From Mucilaginibacter glaciei (lineage in GTDB: Bacteria > Bacteroidota > Bacteroidia > Sphingobacteriales > Sphingobacteriaceae): a DNA stretch of 64,000 nucleotides. The notes under the pieces are model-generated. The model ran no database searches and was not told where the DNA came from. It saw only the letters and a program-made list of their open reading frames with translations. The position numbers and the translations under genes were made by a program. This document shows, piece after piece, positions 53,361-62,154 of this stretch; within the stretch, counting starts at the first letter, position 1; the number at the start of each line of letters is the position of its first letter. Location: the NCBI RefSeq assembly GCF_014773245.1, contig NZ_JACWMX010000003.1:372001-436000 (forward strand), in the 5' to 3' direction.

Positions 53361-53587
53361 ATAGGGATAAGTATATGTTGGGGTAAAGATTTATGAACCT
53401 CAAAAGATTGGTTCACGTTACTTCGTACATTTATACTTATTTGATTTAAAGTTAACTAAACTTTTAAAAAAATCAATAATATGTTTTAAATATCGTTATT
53501 TTGTACCCGATGTTAATGACTATTTGAATAATAAGTTTCAAGTTAGACACTATTTTATAAGTTTATTTCTCTTTAGTTAATAAAATA
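53361..53587 (-). promoter_or_regulatory. Gap upstream of the polyprenyl-phosphate transferase gene
   Basis: 227 bases without a gene. It should hold the promoter for the transferase gene (minus strand), but no clear TAnnTTTG was found. No terminator is seen after the GT26 gene either. Confidence 0.3.
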
Positions 53588-54349
53588 TCAATTTCGTTTG
53601 AATTTTTGAGCTAAAACTGCCGGGAAAATTGCCGGGGCTTCAATAAAATATCTCCTGAAGAGTCTTTTTGGTTCATTCGCAAAGCGAAACAACCATTCTA
53701 AACCTGCCTTTTGCATCCAAACAGGGGCACGTTTTATTAAACCCGCCGCAACTTCAAATGCGCCACCTACACCAATGGCAACGTTGATATTTAATTTATG
53801 AAGGTGCTCATAGATCCAAAAATCTTGCTTTGGTGCAGTTAAGCTTACCCATAATACGTTGGGTTTAGCACCGTTTATCAATTCAACCATTTTTTGATTC
53901 TCTTGGTCCGAAAACCGCTCGGCGAATGGCGGCGAATAAACTCCCACTATCTTTATCCCCGGATGTTTTTTTTCAAATTCGTTTTTAAGTGTTTCTGCAA
54001 CGCCATCCTTAGCACCAAGCAAAAACATGCTGTATCCCTTTGCCGCACATTCTTCAACATATTGCGGTAAAAGGTCTAACCCGGTTACACGTGCTTTGAG
54101 CGGTGTTTTTAAAAACTTAGACATCCATAGCAACGGTACACCATCACAAAAAACAAGATCGGCGGTGTTATATAGGTGTTTGAGCTCCTCGTCGTTCTGC
54201 GCCCAAACAAGGCAATTTACAGGAGTTACACAAGCGCGAACTTTGTCGCCTCTGTCTATTACGCCGTCAAGAATTTCTATAGATTCTTTTAGTGTAAGAT
54301 TACTTATCCCTACTCCTGCAATATCAATTTTAGATGCTAATAAGGCCAT
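53588..54349 (-). CDS. GT26 family glycosyltransferase (WecG/TagA/CpsF)
   Basis: 253 residues. The family landmarks are T42-PVN45 in CVTPVNCLVWAQND, DLVFCDGVPLLWMSKF (D69), ARVTGLDL at 86-93, and VGGAFEVAAGLIKRAPVWMQ with the late GLEWLFRF. GT26 enzymes transfer a sugar such as N-acetylmannosamine(uronic acid) or glucose to a lipid-linked first sugar. Here it should add the second residue after the polyprenyl-phosphate transferase. It has its own promoter candidate at 54395-54423. Confidence 0.95.
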   Translation of the reverse strand: MALLASKIDIAGVGISNLTLKESIEILDGVIDRGDKVRACVTPVNCLVWAQNDEELKHLYNTADLVFCDGVPLLWMSKFLKTPLKARVTGLDLLPQYVEECAAKGYSMFLLGAKDGVAETLKNEFEKKHPGIKIVGVYSPPFAERFSDQENQKMVELINGAKPNVLWVSLTAPKQDFWIYEHLHKLNINVAIGVGGAFEVAAGLIKRAPVWMQKAGLEWLFRFANEPKRLFRRYFIEAPAIFPAVLAQKFKRN

Positions 54350-54394
54350 TTATGTACTTAGATTATGTAGGTTTAGGTATAGGGTTAGTGTGCG

Positions 54395-54423
54395 CAAAAA
54401 TATAATTTAAGGTTTTAGCGCAA
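54395..54423 (-). promoter_or_regulatory. Promoter for the GT26 gene
   Basis: Read on the minus strand: TTG (54423-54421), an 18-base spacer, then TATTTTTG (54402-54395), an exact -7 match. The ATG at 54349 is 46 bases downstream. It would make the genes from the GT26 to fcl partly independent of the upstream part of block C. Confidence 0.5.
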
Positions 54424-54450
54424 TAGCACTACCATGTTGGTGGTCACGGA

Positions 54451-55437
54451 CTATATGTTTTTGTCTTTCCAGAATTTTAGCAGCCACTCCGTTGTGATAT
54501 CAACCCCCTGTTGTAAAGTGTAGTGCGACTCGCCCAGTACCTTCATCGTTTTTTCCATCGGGGCGGGGTTGTCAGAGGTCATGCTTTTGTATCGTGATAT
54601 GGTAATTGGGAACTTGATCTTGAATTTTTGTAGTAAAGTCCCAAAAACAGCTACCGAGTAAAGTAAAAATAATGGAATGAGTGTTACTTTCCGTTTTTTT
54701 ATAGAAAGCGAGAACGCGTTAGCCCAGTCGTAAAGGTTAATTGGCCGGTCGCCAACGTAAAACACTTGCCTGGAAATGGCCGGCTCGTGCTGGCGTTTAA
54801 TAATCTCAACTATTTGCAAACAAACATTGCCTACGTAGGCGTAAGAACGTACAACGCTTTTATTGTTTGGGTGAAAATATTTGCCATCCCTTACAACTTT
54901 CCAAAATTCATAAGGGTAGCGCAGGTGCCATTTACCCCAAACGTTGGTTGGCCTGATAATACTCCAGTTAAAGGTGTATTTGCTGCCCCGTAAAGTGTTT
55001 TCAGATATCACCTTAGATTGGCCGTATACCGTATGCGGTGCGTAATCGGTATCAGAAACTGGTTGTGTATCTGTTTGGTGAACAAATTGGGTTGAGGTAT
55101 GTACAACAAATTCAACTCCGTTAGCCTGGCAGGCATCAAATATTATTTCGGCACCTTTAGTATTTACTATATAATCTTGTAATACTAAATGCGGGAATGT
55201 ATTGGTTTGGGCTGCTAAGTGTACTACTACCGTTGGTTTGAATTTATCAAAGCATGCCATAACCGCTGCTTGGTCCATAATATCCACATTAGCCCATTCT
55301 TCGTTACTTTGCAATGGTATCTTTGGTTCAGCTACATCAACAAGGCAGGCGCTGTAATCCCAATTTTGATCTCTGAGTATCTCAACTAAGTTTGTGCCTA
55401 TAAAGCCATTGCTTCCTGTAATTAATATTTTTTTCAT
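54451..55437 (-). CDS. NAD-dependent sugar epimerase/dehydratase (extended SDR)
   Basis: 328 residues. G8-SNGFIG14 binds NAD; HLAAQTNTFPHLVLQDYIVN and HTSTQFVH follow, and Y138-GQS-K142 is the catalytic pair. RPTNVWGKW and the late YVGDRPINLYDWANAF are typical. A hydrophobic stretch near 255-273 (LIPLFLLYSVAVFGTLL) is unusual for a soluble SDR and resembles membrane-associated members. The nucleotide-sugar substrate is unknown. It overlaps the GT4 gene upstream by four bases, so the two probably act on the same sugar. Confidence 0.88.
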   Translation of the reverse strand: MKKILITGSNGFIGTNLVEILRDQNWDYSACLVDVAEPKIPLQSNEEWANVDIMDQAAVMACFDKFKPTVVVHLAAQTNTFPHLVLQDYIVNTKGAEIIFDACQANGVEFVVHTSTQFVHQTDTQPVSDTDYAPHTVYGQSKVISENTLRGSKYTFNWSIIRPTNVWGKWHLRYPYEFWKVVRDGKYFHPNNKSVVRSYAYVGNVCLQIVEIIKRQHEPAISRQVFYVGDRPINLYDWANAFSLSIKKRKVTLIPLFLLYSVAVFGTLLQKFKIKFPITISRYKSMTSDNPAPMEKTMKVLGESHYTLQQGVDITTEWLLKFWKDKNI

Positions 55438-56516
55438 TTAAATTGATTAAAGAGATCTAAAATTCGTTGGTCAAACAGTGCAGCTGTATAATTTTCCTGG
55501 TAGCATCGGCGGGCATTTTCTGTAAGTTGGGTGTACAGCTCTCTGTCCGTTGCTAATTTTAAAACCGATCCGGCCATTCCGTCAATATCATGCACCTGGT
55601 GTATAAATCCGTTAACTGCGTTTTGAACCTGATCATTAACCCCCCGCCATGTTGTTGAAACTACCGGGAGCCCGAATGAAAAGGCTTCCAGATTCACAGT
55701 GGGGAAGTTTTCTGCTTCGAAAAAAGTAGGGAATAAAAACGCATCGGCCTGCCTGAATACTTCATATTTTGCCTGCCCAACCCTAACACCTTTGTAAGTT
55801 ATCAGGCCTTCTGCCACAGCCTGGTTTATAAGGTCCAATTCTTTCCCGGGGCCTGTTTCGCCCATTACAGTACCGGTAATTTTTGGCAACCGGGCTTTTG
55901 CGCTCCTTATGATCTTTATAAAATCAAGTATGCCCTTGCTTTCGCGGCAAACGGCTACAAAAAGCACATTGAAAACTTCCTTAGCATTACCCTGAAGATT
56001 CACACTGTTATCAGGTACGCCATACGGAATGATACTTATCGCTTTGGATTGCAGAAACTGCGGATCGCGCTTGCCATAATTACTCATGCAAATGGAGTGA
56101 TAAGGAGCGAAGTAGGCTATTTTATACAACTTTTTTAAGAGTGAACCCAATTTTGGATAAATTTCTGAGAGGCCGCCGGCATGAAAATGGAAAATAAGCT
56201 TTTTTTGAAAAAGCCTCACCGGCAATAGCAATATAATATCTCTAATAACGGGTACCTTGTTTGGGCCTGCAACCGGGTAGTAGACGTATTTAGGACGGTA
56301 AACTATTAAATAATAGCATATCGAGCAAAATATCCTGAGTAGCCGCCAAATTTTTATGAATGAAAGCTTGCCTGTTTCGCTTAGTTCGGCGCTAAAATCA
56401 AGCCTTACAAACCTAAAATCAAAATCGTGTTTCTTTAACAAGATCACAATCTTTTCAATGTTGATGGTTTGGCCGCCGTAAGGGGGAGGGGTTTGCCCGA
56501 TGATTAGAAATCGCAT
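55434..56516 (-). CDS. Glycosyltransferase family 4
   Basis: 360 residues. MRFLIIGQTPPPYGGQTINI is the acceptor-domain start, FNVLFVAVCRESKGILDFIK begins the donor half, and the E-x7-E motif lies in FEAENFPTVNLEAFSFGLPV. The rest is ordinary GT4. It precedes the SDR with a four-base overlap and follows an acetyltransferase gene by 57 bases. Donor unknown. Confidence 0.9.
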   Translation of the reverse strand: MRFLIIGQTPPPYGGQTINIEKIVILLKKHDFDFRFVRLDFSAELSETGKLSFIKIWRLLRIFCSICYYLIVYRPKYVYYPVAGPNKVPVIRDIILLLPVRLFQKKLIFHFHAGGLSEIYPKLGSLLKKLYKIAYFAPYHSICMSNYGKRDPQFLQSKAISIIPYGVPDNSVNLQGNAKEVFNVLFVAVCRESKGILDFIKIIRSAKARLPKITGTVMGETGPGKELDLINQAVAEGLITYKGVRVGQAKYEVFRQADAFLFPTFFEAENFPTVNLEAFSFGLPVVSTTWRGVNDQVQNAVNGFIHQVHDIDGMAGSVLKLATDRELYTQLTENARRCYQENYTAALFDQRILDLFNQFK

Positions 56517-56573
56517 TATTAATAAGTAGGGATGATGTGCTAATTTACAACTTTTAAGGGTTTAAGCACGGTT

Positions 56574-57107
56574 TTATTGATATTCGGTTGATATAGGTCT
56601 GATCAATTTTGCCGGGTTTCCTGCGATAATAACATTTGCAGGAACACTTTTTACCACTACCGATCCTGCACCTATCTTAACATTATCGCCAATTTCTATG
56701 TTACCTAAAATACAAGCGTTGGAACCTATGTCAACATGGTTTCCAATTTTAGGGCAAGCTGAAAAAGACCCATCGGCGTTTTCCTTATTTCCTATTGTTG
56801 TAGTTTGCCTGATAGTGCAATTTTCACCAATTATAACGTCTTTATTGATAACGAGTGCATGGGCATGAAAGAGCCTTAATCCTTTGCCAATTTTAACCTT
56901 GTACGGTAGTTCGACACCTAAAAACCATTCTACCATGATCCGATAAAAAATAAGATATGGAAGCATTACAATGAATAGCAGTTTGTGAATTGTTGCTAAA
57001 TGTGCTGCTCTGAATAAAAATAGTATTACAATACCCTTGGCGTTTCCTTTATTAGCTTTCCAGTCCTGCGTAAGAGAGAATGATTTTTTATACATACCGG
57101 TTGGCAT
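56574..57107 (-). CDS. Serine-acetyltransferase-like hexapeptide acyltransferase, copy 1
   Basis: 177 residues. A helical N-terminus (KANKGNAKGIVILFLFRAAHL) leads to GVELPYKVKIGKGLRLFHAH, a histidine in the CysE-like position, then TTIGNKENADGSFSACPKIG and the turns GDNVKIGAGSVVVKSVPANV. It resembles CysE-related acetyltransferases often found in capsule loci, which modify sugars and not serine. It has a paralogue at 60358; together with the GT2 genes at 57128 and 59367 and the Wzy gene between them they form a mirrored set. Acetyl-CoA is the likely donor. Confidence 0.87.
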   Translation of the reverse strand: MPTGMYKKSFSLTQDWKANKGNAKGIVILFLFRAAHLATIHKLLFIVMLPYLIFYRIMVEWFLGVELPYKVKIGKGLRLFHAHALVINKDVIIGENCTIRQTTTIGNKENADGSFSACPKIGNHVDIGSNACILGNIEIGDNVKIGAGSVVVKSVPANVIIAGNPAKLIRPISTEYQ

Positions 57108-57127
57108 AGTTTGATAAATATATAGAA

Positions 57128-58132
57128 TTAATATCGGCGGCCTGTAAGTAGCGACTTTGCGATCAGGTAAGCGTATTGATAAGCATTCAATGAAAATATC
57201 AGTTTTATGATTTCACCCTTACGCTTATTGGTTACCAGGTAAAGTATTGCTCGTTCGATAAGCAGTTGTTTTAAATATTGTAAGTCTAAATCAACGATGC
57301 CACACTTTTTAATTATCGAGCGGATGACTTCCGCCAACTGATTTGTAGTGTACTTATCAAATATTCGGGCCCTGTTAGCTGTTGTGATGGTGCTTAGCAA
57401 GCTAAGTTCATCTTCTGATAGTACGATGTTAAGTTTTTGAGCAAGTGCAGTTAAAAGCTTTATAGATATTTGTTGATCCTTAAGTATGTCAAGTTGATAG
57501 CTACCGGTTACATTGCTGTTGTGGCGGCGATATTTAACCAAAACTACCGGCAAATTTCTTATTTGGCAATCTCCGATCAAGGCAATCCATAGCCCGTAAT
57601 CTTCGTATTTTGGGAAATCATAACTGTATCTTTTCGTTTCAACTAGATTCGCCGAAAGCATCACAGTAGGGTGATAAAGCGCGTTATAGGAGAAAAAAGT
57701 AGATATTATTTTTTTTTGAGATACCGGGGCATATTTTTTTTGCGGAGAGATCCCATCGCCAAAAAACTCCATTGCCCCGCCTAGTAATCCAACATCCGGA
57801 TGGCGATCTAAATAGTTAACTTGCTGTGCTAATCTTTCGGGTAAAGATATATCATCACTATCCATACGAGCTATATACTTGCAATCACTGGCAAGTGCTA
57901 TGTCAATTCCGTAGTTTAATGAATAGATCAAGCCCTTATTGGTGCCGTTTGAGATGTATCTGATGCGATTGTCTGAAAACGATTTGATGATATTTTCGGA
58001 CCCATCGGTAGACCCGTCATTTATTATAATAAAGTCAAAATCAGTAAAACTCTGGTTTATCATGCTTTTGATAGCATCGTAAACAAAATCCTGCTGATTA
58101 AAAACAGACATTATTACGCATACCTTAGCCAT
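57128..58132 (-). CDS. Glycosyltransferase family 2, copy 1 of a pair
   Basis: 334 residues. VCVIMSVFNQQDFVYDAIKS, FIIINDGSTDGS and ARMDSDDISLPERL (D91-SD-D94) form the GT2 core. The segment YEDYGLWIALIGDCQ and YRRHNSNVTGS, also found in the paralogue at 59367, mark a common subgroup. The C-terminal helical domain is about 100 residues. Its end overlaps the next gene upstream (Wzy) by eight bases. The transferred sugar is unknown but probably related to that of its paralogue. Confidence 0.9.
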   Translation of the reverse strand: MAKVCVIMSVFNQQDFVYDAIKSMINQSFTDFDFIIINDGSTDGSENIIKSFSDNRIRYISNGTNKGLIYSLNYGIDIALASDCKYIARMDSDDISLPERLAQQVNYLDRHPDVGLLGGAMEFFGDGISPQKKYAPVSQKKIISTFFSYNALYHPTVMLSANLVETKRYSYDFPKYEDYGLWIALIGDCQIRNLPVVLVKYRRHNSNVTGSYQLDILKDQQISIKLLTALAQKLNIVLSEDELSLLSTITTANRARIFDKYTTNQLAEVIRSIIKKCGIVDLDLQYLKQLLIERAILYLVTNKRKGEIIKLIFSLNAYQYAYLIAKSLLTGRRY

Positions 58133-59336
58133 TGTTTTGGTCTTTAATATTTAATTCAGGATCTTCCTTTTTGTCGGTAGCGAAAATAAAAACCTTGCGC
58201 GTTTGCTTTGGATTAAAATTTAATATCACAACCATCATCATTAATAATGGCAACGCGCCATAGGTGTAGAAACCATTAACCACACCTGCTACAATTACAA
58301 ACCAAACCGCGCTGTAAGTTTTGTTAACTTTTGAAAAGTAAGTAATGCCTAAAACAAATAAAATGATTCCAAAAATTCCGTAACAAAAAAGCATTTGCAT
58401 GTAATCATTATGCATCCAAAACGGTACGTTATATAATCTGAGTGACAGCACCTCAACAGATGCGGGCCCTTGCCCAAATATCCAGTCGAAGTCTAAAAAT
58501 GGCCGTTTAACTATTTCCAATAAACCATTGTGCCAAAACATGCTCCTGCCCGATGTGCTTTTGATATGTTCCGGATCGGCAAGGATATACATCAGTTTAT
58601 TGTAGGAGAGGTATTCGCTGATATAAATGCTGTATAATAGCACTGTAGAAACAATTGCGAATAGCGCGATACTGCCAATTTTGATCATTTTTTTAATGTA
58701 AGCTATTTGCAAACCTTCGGCAAACATCACCAATGCAGCTGCTAATATTAAAAATGACGTACGGTTGCCTACACTTACTGCCATTATACATAATACAATC
58801 CCTTGTGGCCATTTCTTATATTTGAAAAAGATCATCGCAAATAAAATAGCGAAGTAACTGAACTGGTGGGAAATAACAAACCCGTTATAATATGACCTTT
58901 TATCGTACCCTAAATCATTAACAGTTGGGCCTTTGATAGCCGCGGTTATCACGAAAGCAAGCGTAAAAATATAGGCCACCCATGTGAAAAAACTGTTCAT
59001 CAATTTAGTATCGATTTTTTGAACGCTATTCAGAATATATTTTGAAGAAAATAGTGTGGCTAAATACATGGTAAAGCCCGTTATTTCCCTGAAACGGGTG
59101 TTAAGCGGGCCTCCAAATAAAAAGGTATTGAACAGCAAATATGAGATAATGAATAAGGCTAACCAATATTTATTTTTTTCGTTATTAGCAAATAATAGCA
59201 GCAATATAGCTACCCTGATAAAGTTAAGCCCAATATTTACCGAACCGATTAACTCCAAAACATAGCCAAAAAGGTAACCAAATGGCATCAGGAGATAAAG
59301 AACGAGTATGAAGTTTTTTCTGATAGAGTTAATCAT
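58125..59336 (-). CDS. Wzy-like polymerase / O-antigen ligase family membrane protein
   Basis: 403 residues with about ten membrane segments (FILVLYLLMPFGYLFGYVLEL, the longer segment being split; YFAILFAMIFF; GIFGIILFVLGITYF). A periplasmic loop contains STSGRSMFWHNGLLEIVKRP, DWIFGQGPASVEVL and FWMHNDYMQMLFCYG, where the HND and the GR motif are usual in O-antigen ligase/polymerase proteins. It is the third Wzy-like protein in the window and lies centrally in the mirrored cluster. It overlaps the GT2 gene after it by eight bases. It would act with the Wzx flippase at 62155. Confidence 0.86.
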   Translation of the reverse strand: MINSIRKNFILVLYLLMPFGYLFGYVLELIGSVNIGLNFIRVAILLLLFANNEKNKYWLALFIISYLLFNTFLFGGPLNTRFREITGFTMYLATLFSSKYILNSVQKIDTKLMNSFFTWVAYIFTLAFVITAAIKGPTVNDLGYDKRSYYNGFVISHQFSYFAILFAMIFFKYKKWPQGIVLCIMAVSVGNRTSFLILAAALVMFAEGLQIAYIKKMIKIGSIALFAIVSTVLLYSIYISEYLSYNKLMYILADPEHIKSTSGRSMFWHNGLLEIVKRPFLDFDWIFGQGPASVEVLSLRLYNVPFWMHNDYMQMLFCYGIFGIILFVLGITYFSKVNKTYSAVWFVIVAGVVNGFYTYGALPLLMMMVVILNFNPKQTRKVFIFATDKKEDPELNIKDQNNG

Positions 59337-59366
59337 ATTAAGGCCGATAGTTTTGTTCGTAAAAGC

Positions 59367-60365
59367 TTAATACCAATTGTTATAAATGCGCATTATATGA
59401 TTGTAATTGATAGTTGTGCCTAACTTAACTATCAAAGTTAAAAAATCAGTCAGTCTTTTCGTTTTAAGCAGATAAATAAATACCCGCTCCCACAAAAGCT
59501 CCGTCAAATATTTTGAGTCGATATTTTTATAGCTGTGTTTGTCAATAATCGCCCTGATATTTGCAATAATATCACCTAAAGGCAAAGTGGTATCGGCTCT
59601 CCAACGGTAGGTGCTTGCAATAATGGTTATGATATAAATTTCGCGCGGGGTAAACTCAAATTGCAGTGCATTTGCATAGTTTGTCAAAATTTGGTTCATC
59701 ATATCCAAATCGTCTGCAATATTATAGTTGCCCACATTTGTTACGTTATTGCTGTGCCGGCGATACATGAAATGTATTTCGTGTGTGTTATAAAACTCAC
59801 ATTTATTAATGAGGTCAAGCCACAATTTATAGTCTTCGTATTTATAATAATCGCTATCGTACTGCAGGTTGTTATTTAACAACACCTCATTCCTGATCAT
59901 CACCGATGGATGGATGATGGGGTTACGGCACATTAACGCTGGTACAATACGCTCATTTGTTGCGGGTAAAATAACGTCCTTATTTTTTAATCCTTCGCCA
60001 AAATAAGTAACCGAAGTGCCGGCCACACCAATAGCCGGGTGGCTGTCAAGCACATTCACAGTGGCAGCTAATCTTCCCGGCAAACAAATATCGTCGGCAT
60101 CCATCCTGGCCACATATTTATACCCAGCCGATAAATTCAGCCCGCGGTTTAGCGTATTTATCAAGCCAACGTTAGCGTCATTGGGGGTTATTTTTAACCT
60201 TTTGTCATTTATTTGCTGCAACACGTCCAACGTATTGTCGGTAGAGCCGTCGTCAATTACAAAGAGATCAAAGTCACTAAATGATTGTGCCAATACACTG
60301 GTTACGGCTTCATGAATGTAAGCGGCGCCATTATATACCGGTAAAATTACGCTTACTTTAGGCAT
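59367..60365 (-). CDS. Glycosyltransferase family 2, copy 2 of a pair
   Basis: 332 residues. VSVILPVYNGAAYIHEAVTS, LFVIDDGSTDNT and ARMDADDICLPGRL (D89-AD-D92) form the core; YEDYKLWLDLINKCE and YRRHSNNVTNV match the paralogue at 57128. Sequence agreement is clear along the whole length, but less than for a recent copy. It overlaps the acetyltransferase gene upstream by eight bases. Its acceptor is probably one residue away from that of the other copy. Confidence 0.9.
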   Translation of the reverse strand: MPKVSVILPVYNGAAYIHEAVTSVLAQSFSDFDLFVIDDGSTDNTLDVLQQINDKRLKITPNDANVGLINTLNRGLNLSAGYKYVARMDADDICLPGRLAATVNVLDSHPAIGVAGTSVTYFGEGLKNKDVILPATNERIVPALMCRNPIIHPSVMIRNEVLLNNNLQYDSDYYKYEDYKLWLDLINKCEFYNTHEIHFMYRRHSNNVTNVGNYNIADDLDMMNQILTNYANALQFEFTPREIYIITIIASTYRWRADTTLPLGDIIANIRAIIDKHSYKNIDSKYLTELLWERVFIYLLKTKRLTDFLTLIVKLGTTINYNHIMRIYNNWY

Positions 60366-60864
60366 TCGTATTTGCTATTATTTTAACGGGGTTACCGTAA
60401 GCTGTACAATTAGCCGGTATTGATTTTGTAACTATAGTACCCGCCCCTATTATTACGTTATCTCCAATAGTTATATCGCCAATGATAATACTGTGTGCAC
60501 CTATATGCACGTTATTGCCAATTACAGGGCAACCCGAGTGGATGTTTTTGTTGCCTATTGTAGTAGTGTGCCTTAGCAACGCATTATTGCCAATTACGGT
60601 ACCCGCGTTGATAACTAAACCCATTCCATGCCATACCTGTAAACCTGTGCCAATTTTAACCGAGTCTGGTATTTCTACACCCATAAACCACATAAAAACG
60701 GCACGGTAAATTTTAACAATAGGGTAGCCCAGGATCTTGATCAGCAGGTTTTTTTGTTTCCTGGCGTGTATGTAAGACGCTATGCGATAACAAACCACTA
60801 TAGTTTTGCCTTTTGGGTTACCTGCATTAACCTTAATATCTTCTTTTAATTGGGCAATTAGCAT
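60358..60864 (-). CDS. Serine-acetyltransferase-like hexapeptide acyltransferase, copy 2
   Basis: 168 residues. KVNAGNPKGKTIVVCYRIAS, GVEIPDSVKIGTGLQVWHGM, TTIGNKNIHSGCPVIGNNVH and GDNVIIGAGTIVTKSIPANC follow the same order as the copy at 56574. The turns and spacing are those of CysE-like beta-helix proteins. A sugar acetyltransferase role is likely from context. It starts three bases after the unrecognised GT-B-like gene and overlaps the GT2 gene by eight bases. Confidence 0.87.
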   Translation of the reverse strand: MLIAQLKEDIKVNAGNPKGKTIVVCYRIASYIHARKQKNLLIKILGYPIVKIYRAVFMWFMGVEIPDSVKIGTGLQVWHGMGLVINAGTVIGNNALLRHTTTIGNKNIHSGCPVIGNNVHIGAHSIIIGDITIGDNVIIGAGTIVTKSIPANCTAYGNPVKIIANTNA

Positions 60865-60867
60865 TTG

Positions 60868-62151
60868 TTAATAGGGTTGTTTTTTTAGCTTACTTTGCAA
60901 AATCAGCTTTTTCATGCGCACATAAGCCTGTAATTTAACGTTTTTAATTTTAGGGAACGTCCTGGCATCCTCTAACAGCTTGTAAATATAAGTGGATGTT
61001 TTGCCACCGGCGGTATTACCCAAGTGCAGTCCCAAAATTGACTTTTGTTGGTCTACTACGTAACTGTCTGCCAGGAGCTGTTCAAGGATGCTACTTAGCT
61101 CGGCTTTGTTTTCGGCATAGTATAAGCTTTTATTATCTGCTTTAAAATCATACTGCATGGCCTCTTTGTGCGGGTTATAATATATCGCCGGCCGGCCCAG
61201 GCAAATTGCCTCAAGAATTAGCGCGCTGAAGCGGGATATTACGATCCTCGAATTAGTGATTTCCTGATGTACAATATTGGCACCTGATTTTAAAACATTA
61301 AATGCAGACAGGTCTGCGGTGTCGCGCGGGTGCTGCGACAAAGCATACTCGGCCCTGGTTTCGGCACAGCACTCTAATATGTCTGATAGCCAGGCTTCCC
61401 TGGCATCTTCATAAAGCCCGTAAGTAAAATTAACATTTACAAAAACTTTCTTTGTTGCTGGCAGCGGGGTGGCTTGTAGATCTTCAAACCTGGGGTTACC
61501 GATCACCGCGCAAATCATCTTGTTTAAATCGATATCAAGTAATGAGTTGAGCCCCTGAAAAACAGGCATTGAACAATATCTGAGCCTATTTATTTTTCTG
61601 TTAAAATCAAGAATTGACTCCTGCAGGCAAAAAGAATTGATACTGTCCCGGGTGTAGTAAGTTACCAGGGCCTGCTCCTTCAAACCCCAATCATTGCCTA
61701 AAACCAAAGCAGCATATTGTTTTCTGTTACGTTTACAATCCACTTCGTTACCTGCAATGTTTAAATCAAGTTTAGCTGCTGCGCCGGCCGCATTTTCGGT
61801 ATCGCGGCAATACAGATCATATTGGGTGGCGGGATATTTAGCTAATATGTTTTTAAATAAATATACATGGGTATCGTTACTTGCAAAAAAGCAAATTTTG
61901 CCGCTGTTGTTATGGGTTAAGCTATTGCTGCTGAATGTCTGTAATTCAAAAACCGCAGCTAAATTGGGGTACGATATTTTAAATTGGGGCAGGATATCTT
62001 TTTCTACCCAAATGTTATCTATACGAAGAGTGTTTTCAATTCCCGAGTAAGAATCTAAGCCTTCGGCATACCAAAATGCAACCGTGTCTGGATATTTCTT
62101 TAAATGAGATTTAACATAGTCTATGTTATTTTTAAAGAATAATACATTCAT
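60868..62151 (-). CDS. Unrecognised GT-B-like protein, possible polysaccharide transferase
   Basis: 427 residues. I do not recognise a family with confidence. The N-terminal half has no named motif (FFKNNIDYVKSHLKKYPDTV, ICFFASNDTHVYLFKNILAK). The C-terminal half looks like the donor side of a GT-B fold: YALSQHPRDTADLSAF, NIVHQEITNSRIVISRFSAL, and ILEAICLGRPAIYYNPHKEA. These recall the CDP-glycerol glycerophosphotransferase and capsule polysialyl- or lipid-transferase groups, in which an S-x-L-x-E element and a histidine bind the nucleotide. A linked NeuB-like synthase gene upstream raises the idea of a nonulosonic acid transferase; this is speculation. No signal peptide. It ends before the acetyltransferase gene by three bases. 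Confidence 0.62.
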   Translation of the reverse strand: MNVLFFKNNIDYVKSHLKKYPDTVAFWYAEGLDSYSGIENTLRIDNIWVEKDILPQFKISYPNLAAVFELQTFSSNSLTHNNSGKICFFASNDTHVYLFKNILAKYPATQYDLYCRDTENAAGAAAKLDLNIAGNEVDCKRNRKQYAALVLGNDWGLKEQALVTYYTRDSINSFCLQESILDFNRKINRLRYCSMPVFQGLNSLLDIDLNKMICAVIGNPRFEDLQATPLPATKKVFVNVNFTYGLYEDAREAWLSDILECCAETRAEYALSQHPRDTADLSAFNVLKSGANIVHQEITNSRIVISRFSALILEAICLGRPAIYYNPHKEAMQYDFKADNKSLYYAENKAELSSILEQLLADSYVVDQQKSILGLHLGNTAGGKTSTYIYKLLEDARTFPKIKNVKLQAYVRMKKLILQSKLKKQPY

Positions 62152-62154
62152 ATA

